Source of the DNA: Segatella copri
GTDB taxonomy: Bacteria; Bacteroidota; Bacteroidia; Bacteroidales; Bacteroidaceae
Length of the DNA stretch: 64,000 nucleotides
Direction of reading: 5' to 3'
Assembly (NCBI RefSeq): GCF_009495355.1
Contig: NZ_VZAD01000061.1
Location: 84,716 to 148,715, forward strand
Both the position numbers and the translations under genes were made by a program. Positions 62,496-64,000 of this stretch are shown here, piece after piece. Each line of letters starts with the position of its first letter. Positions within the stretch are counted from its first letter, which is position 1. The notes below the pieces were generated by a model. The model did no database searches and had not been told where the DNA came from. It saw only the letters and a list, made by a program, of their open reading frames with translations.

Positions 62496-62527
62496 CTTGG
62501 TGGTTACGAAAGTAAGTTGTAAATTTG
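62496..62527 (+). promoter_or_regulatory. promoter of the first antitoxin module
   Basis: CTTG (62496-62499), 20 nt, TAAATTTG (62520-62527), 33 nt before the start at 62560. Confidence 0.65.
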
Positions 62528-62559
62528 CGGGCAAGGATTAGAATAAAGGAGAATGTATT

Positions 62560-62832
62560 ATGTCGACAAATAATGTATCTCAAGATAGGACCATTCCTTA
62601 TTGGGATGAAATCAAGAAATTAAGCATTGAGGATAAATATTCCTTGATAGCTAAAATTGAGTCCTCTTTAGGCGATGTTGATATGAGTGAGTCGACTAAT
62701 TCGATTCATGGGATACCACGTGAGGTGATGATTGCGGCTGCAGAACATGCTCTGAAGGAAAATAGAGCAGGTCGCTGCATTCTAAATTCGCAAGTTGAGT
62801 CTTATATTAAAGCAAAAAGAGGGTGGAAGTAG
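62560..62832 (+). CDS. antitoxin-like protein of a decayed module
   Basis: 90 residues. The region LSIEDKYSLIAKIESSL near 24-40 has the helix typical of addiction-module antitoxins of the TIGR02574 / small-helix type, and the C-terminus ends AKRGWK. The stop overlaps a ParE-like toxin start by about 10 bp, the usual toxin-antitoxin layout. The antitoxin ORF is intact although the toxin is not. Confidence 0.6.
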   Translation: MSTNNVSQDRTIPYWDEIKKLSIEDKYSLIAKIESSLGDVDMSESTNSIHGIPREVMIAAAEHALKENRAGRCILNSQVESYIKAKRGWK

Positions 62833-62906
62833 TTTGGTCAGACTTGGCTTTGACACAATTAGATGAAGTCATTGACTATGTGGAAGAACATTTTAGAGGA
62901 ATATGA
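62823..62906 (+). pseudogene. ParE/RelE-type toxin, truncated
   Basis: From a GTG at 62823, the frame encodes VEVVWSDLALTQLDEVIDYVEEHF and stops at 62904-62906 after 27 codons. ParE toxins have about 95 residues; only the first helix region is present. The sequence is in frame and well preserved, so the cut is probably recent. Confidence 0.65.
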
Positions 62907-62967
62907 TAAATAGGTCTAATGTCAGAAAAATGGTAGAAAAACACCGAATTTAATAATGGAATTGGAC

Positions 62968-62990
62968 TTTCGCAAGTTCAGAAGTTATAG
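62968..62990. repeat. family B repeat fragment
   Basis: CTTTCGCAAGTTCAGAAGTTATAG at the end of the ParE remnant matches the left end of 1834-2004. The truncation point of the toxin gene lies about 60 bp before it. Confidence 0.55.
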
Positions 62991-63023
62991 ACAGATTAAT
63001 ATGAAGCAAAAACTCTTCAAAAA

Positions 63024-63055
63024 TTTGGTTGTTTCACAGACAACCCTTATATTTG
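63024..63055 (+). promoter_or_regulatory. promoter of the second antitoxin module
   Basis: TTTG (63024-63027), 20 nt, TATATTTG (63048-63055), 23 nt before the start at 63078: perfect consensus. Confidence 0.8.
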
Positions 63056-63077
63056 CTACGAATTAAATATTGAAGTT

Positions 63078-63317
63078 ATGGCACAGTTAACATTACAGGT
63101 AGATAGCCCATCTTTGTTGGAGCAATTAAAGAATGTCCTCTCTCTTATGAAAGGCGTTAAAATAGTTTCTGACTCCCCTGTTTCAAGGAGTGCTGCTTTG
63201 GAAGATGTTCCAAACGCAGAAACTTTGGCAGCAATGAAAGAGGCAGAGAGTGGTCATGATGCAGGAGTAGTTCGAGTAGATAGCTTAGAAAGTTTCATGG
63301 CATCAATGGAGGAATAG
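63078..63317 (+). CDS. RelB-like antitoxin
   Basis: 79 residues: a basic/hydrophobic N-terminus (MAQLTLQVDSPSLLEQLKNVLSLMKGV), and a C-terminal helix LAAMKEAESGHDAGV with VDSLESFMASME. The final helix is the usual toxin-binding part in RelB/DinJ-like antitoxins of Bacteroidales. A consensus promoter precedes it, and the broken YafQ-type toxin follows 5 bp later. Confidence 0.65.
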   Translation: MAQLTLQVDSPSLLEQLKNVLSLMKGVKIVSDSPVSRSAALEDVPNAETLAAMKEAESGHDAGVVRVDSLESFMASMEE

Positions 63318-63322
63318 AGTTT

Positions 63323-63609
63323 ATGAAAGAAATTCGAAAGACCTCGTAGTTCAAGAAAGATTATAAGCGTTTTAAGAATGATAAAGAATTTGTAGAAACG
63401 TTTTGGAGATAGTTAAGCTTTTGGCAGAAGGCAATCAGATACCGGAAGAATATAATCCTCATCCTTTGAAAGGTAACTGGAAGAACTATATGGAATGCCA
63501 TATAGAGAATGATACACTTTTGATTTGGTTTGATAAGAACAATAACGCAATAGTATTAGTCCGTTTAGGTTCGCATTCTGAGTTATTTGGTAAAGGACGT
63601 AAGCGCTGA
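63323..63609 (+). pseudogene. YafQ/RelE-type toxin with a nonsense codon and a frameshift
   Basis: The sequence reads MKEIRKTS, then TAG at 63347-63349, then FKKDYKRFKNDKEFVETF, then a one-base loss near 63400 shifts into EIVKLLAEGNQIPEEYNPHP and on to GRKR. Restored, it is a 94-residue YafQ-like toxin with ENDTLLIWFDK and LVRLGSHSELF. Two independent lesions show the toxin is dead while the antitoxin stays open. Confidence 0.8.
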
Positions 63610-63816
63610 TGTCATTCATTAAATGCCAATGAAGGTCATAAGATTTCTGCCATAACCCTGATGGGAACCTCTCCAGAGTCGATCCTGTCCAAAGTCGAAT
63701 AAAAAGTATTATCATCACCGCATCCAGCATTGTGTCCCTGCGTTCCCATCAGCAGCAATCCCCATGTCCCTGCAGTCGCATCATCAGCCCCTCCCCATGT
63801 CCCTGCGGTTTATCCC
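63610..63816. other. non-coding tail with short CCCATGTCCCTGC repeats
   Basis: CCCCATGTCCCTGC occurs at about 63753 and 63786, with TGTCCCTGCG at about 63735. No supported ORF was found. Confidence 0.5.
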
Positions 63817-64000
63817 GCACAAAAAAAAACTGCAGCTCCGCTGCTGGCGTAGACCTCTGATGGTCCGCCAACCATAGAATGAAGCGGTTCAGAGCGACGT
63901 TTCTGTCCCCTACAAGGGGAACCGAAGGGGTCGTAAAGACTATTGAGAGGAGCGGTTTCCTCTTCTTCCCTGAGGGGAGAAGACCGAGATGAGAGGTGGA
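63817..64000. repeat. direct repeat D, copy 2 (runs to the window end)
   Basis: See 61397-61533. This copy contains an extra 46 nt (63900-63945, with CCCCTACAAGGGG). It ends with GAGAGGTGGA at the window edge, so it may continue. Confidence 0.85.

Noticed and set aside
1..64000. tRNA, rRNA, tmRNA genes
   Set aside because: No cloverleaf with a T-loop GTTCRANNC in the right context and no rRNA motif was seen by eye; a tRNAscan run would be decisive.

Overview
The window looks like a chromosome segment of a gut Bacteroidales species of the Prevotella/Segatella type. Three things point there. Promoters repeatedly fit the Bacteroidetes pattern (TTTG, about 20 nt, TAnnTTTG). The genome is moderately AT-rich with weak Shine-Dalgarno sites. 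The gene families are typical of the group: UpxY/NusG antiterminator, DUF4476, DUF4112, DIP1984, Fsr, AAA_14/DUF4143 and MJ0042-like zinc ribbons. No rRNA, tRNA, CRISPR array, integrase or transposase was found.

Layout. 1-1.8 kb: two reverse-strand FMN-binding (flavinylation-type) proteins, the first cut by the window edge. 1.8-2.8 kb: repeats, a higA relic and a candidate structured RNA with its own promoter. 2.8-17.4 kb: an accessory island on the + strand. It holds a PH-domain protein flanked by two near-identical 222-bp genes, small zinc-ribbon proteins, EcsC-like, DUF4112 and coiled-coil membrane-linked proteins, a possible UDG-fold protein, an LRR protein, tandem paralogues, a DIP1984 protein and a WYL regulator at the end. 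17.7-34.5 kb: mostly core genes (GH13 amylase, alaS, MerR, cupin, FKBP, NlpE-like, Fsr, carboxylesterase, TraB/GumN, ettA, MgtC). A gamma-carbonic-anhydrase-like gene here has lost its 5' half to an ATPase + higBA block.

35.4-58.3 kb is the most unusual region. An HTH regulator and a membrane Ser/Thr kinase form one unit closed by a terminator. Two copies of a promoter-driven structured RNA element (about 240 nt) follow, each ahead of zinc-ribbon membrane genes. Then comes a tightly packed + strand operon: zinc-ribbon/SH3 membrane protein, L,D-transpeptidase, SrfB-like ASKHA ATPase, SrfC-like P-loop protein, InlB-repeat/DUF2135-like membrane protein, a second P-loop GTPase, a C-tail membrane protein, and four more envelope proteins, three with N-terminal zinc ribbons. 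A strong hairpin terminator ends it. I infer a phospho-regulated envelope (cell-wall) sensing or remodelling machine built around SrfB/SrfC; its function is not known from sequence.

58.3-64 kb: an AAA_14/DUF4143 ATPase next to a truncated relative, a lipoprotein serine protease, an orphan UpxY-type antiterminator, and two decayed toxin-antitoxin modules (toxin broken, antitoxin intact), between copies of a repeat that runs off the window end.
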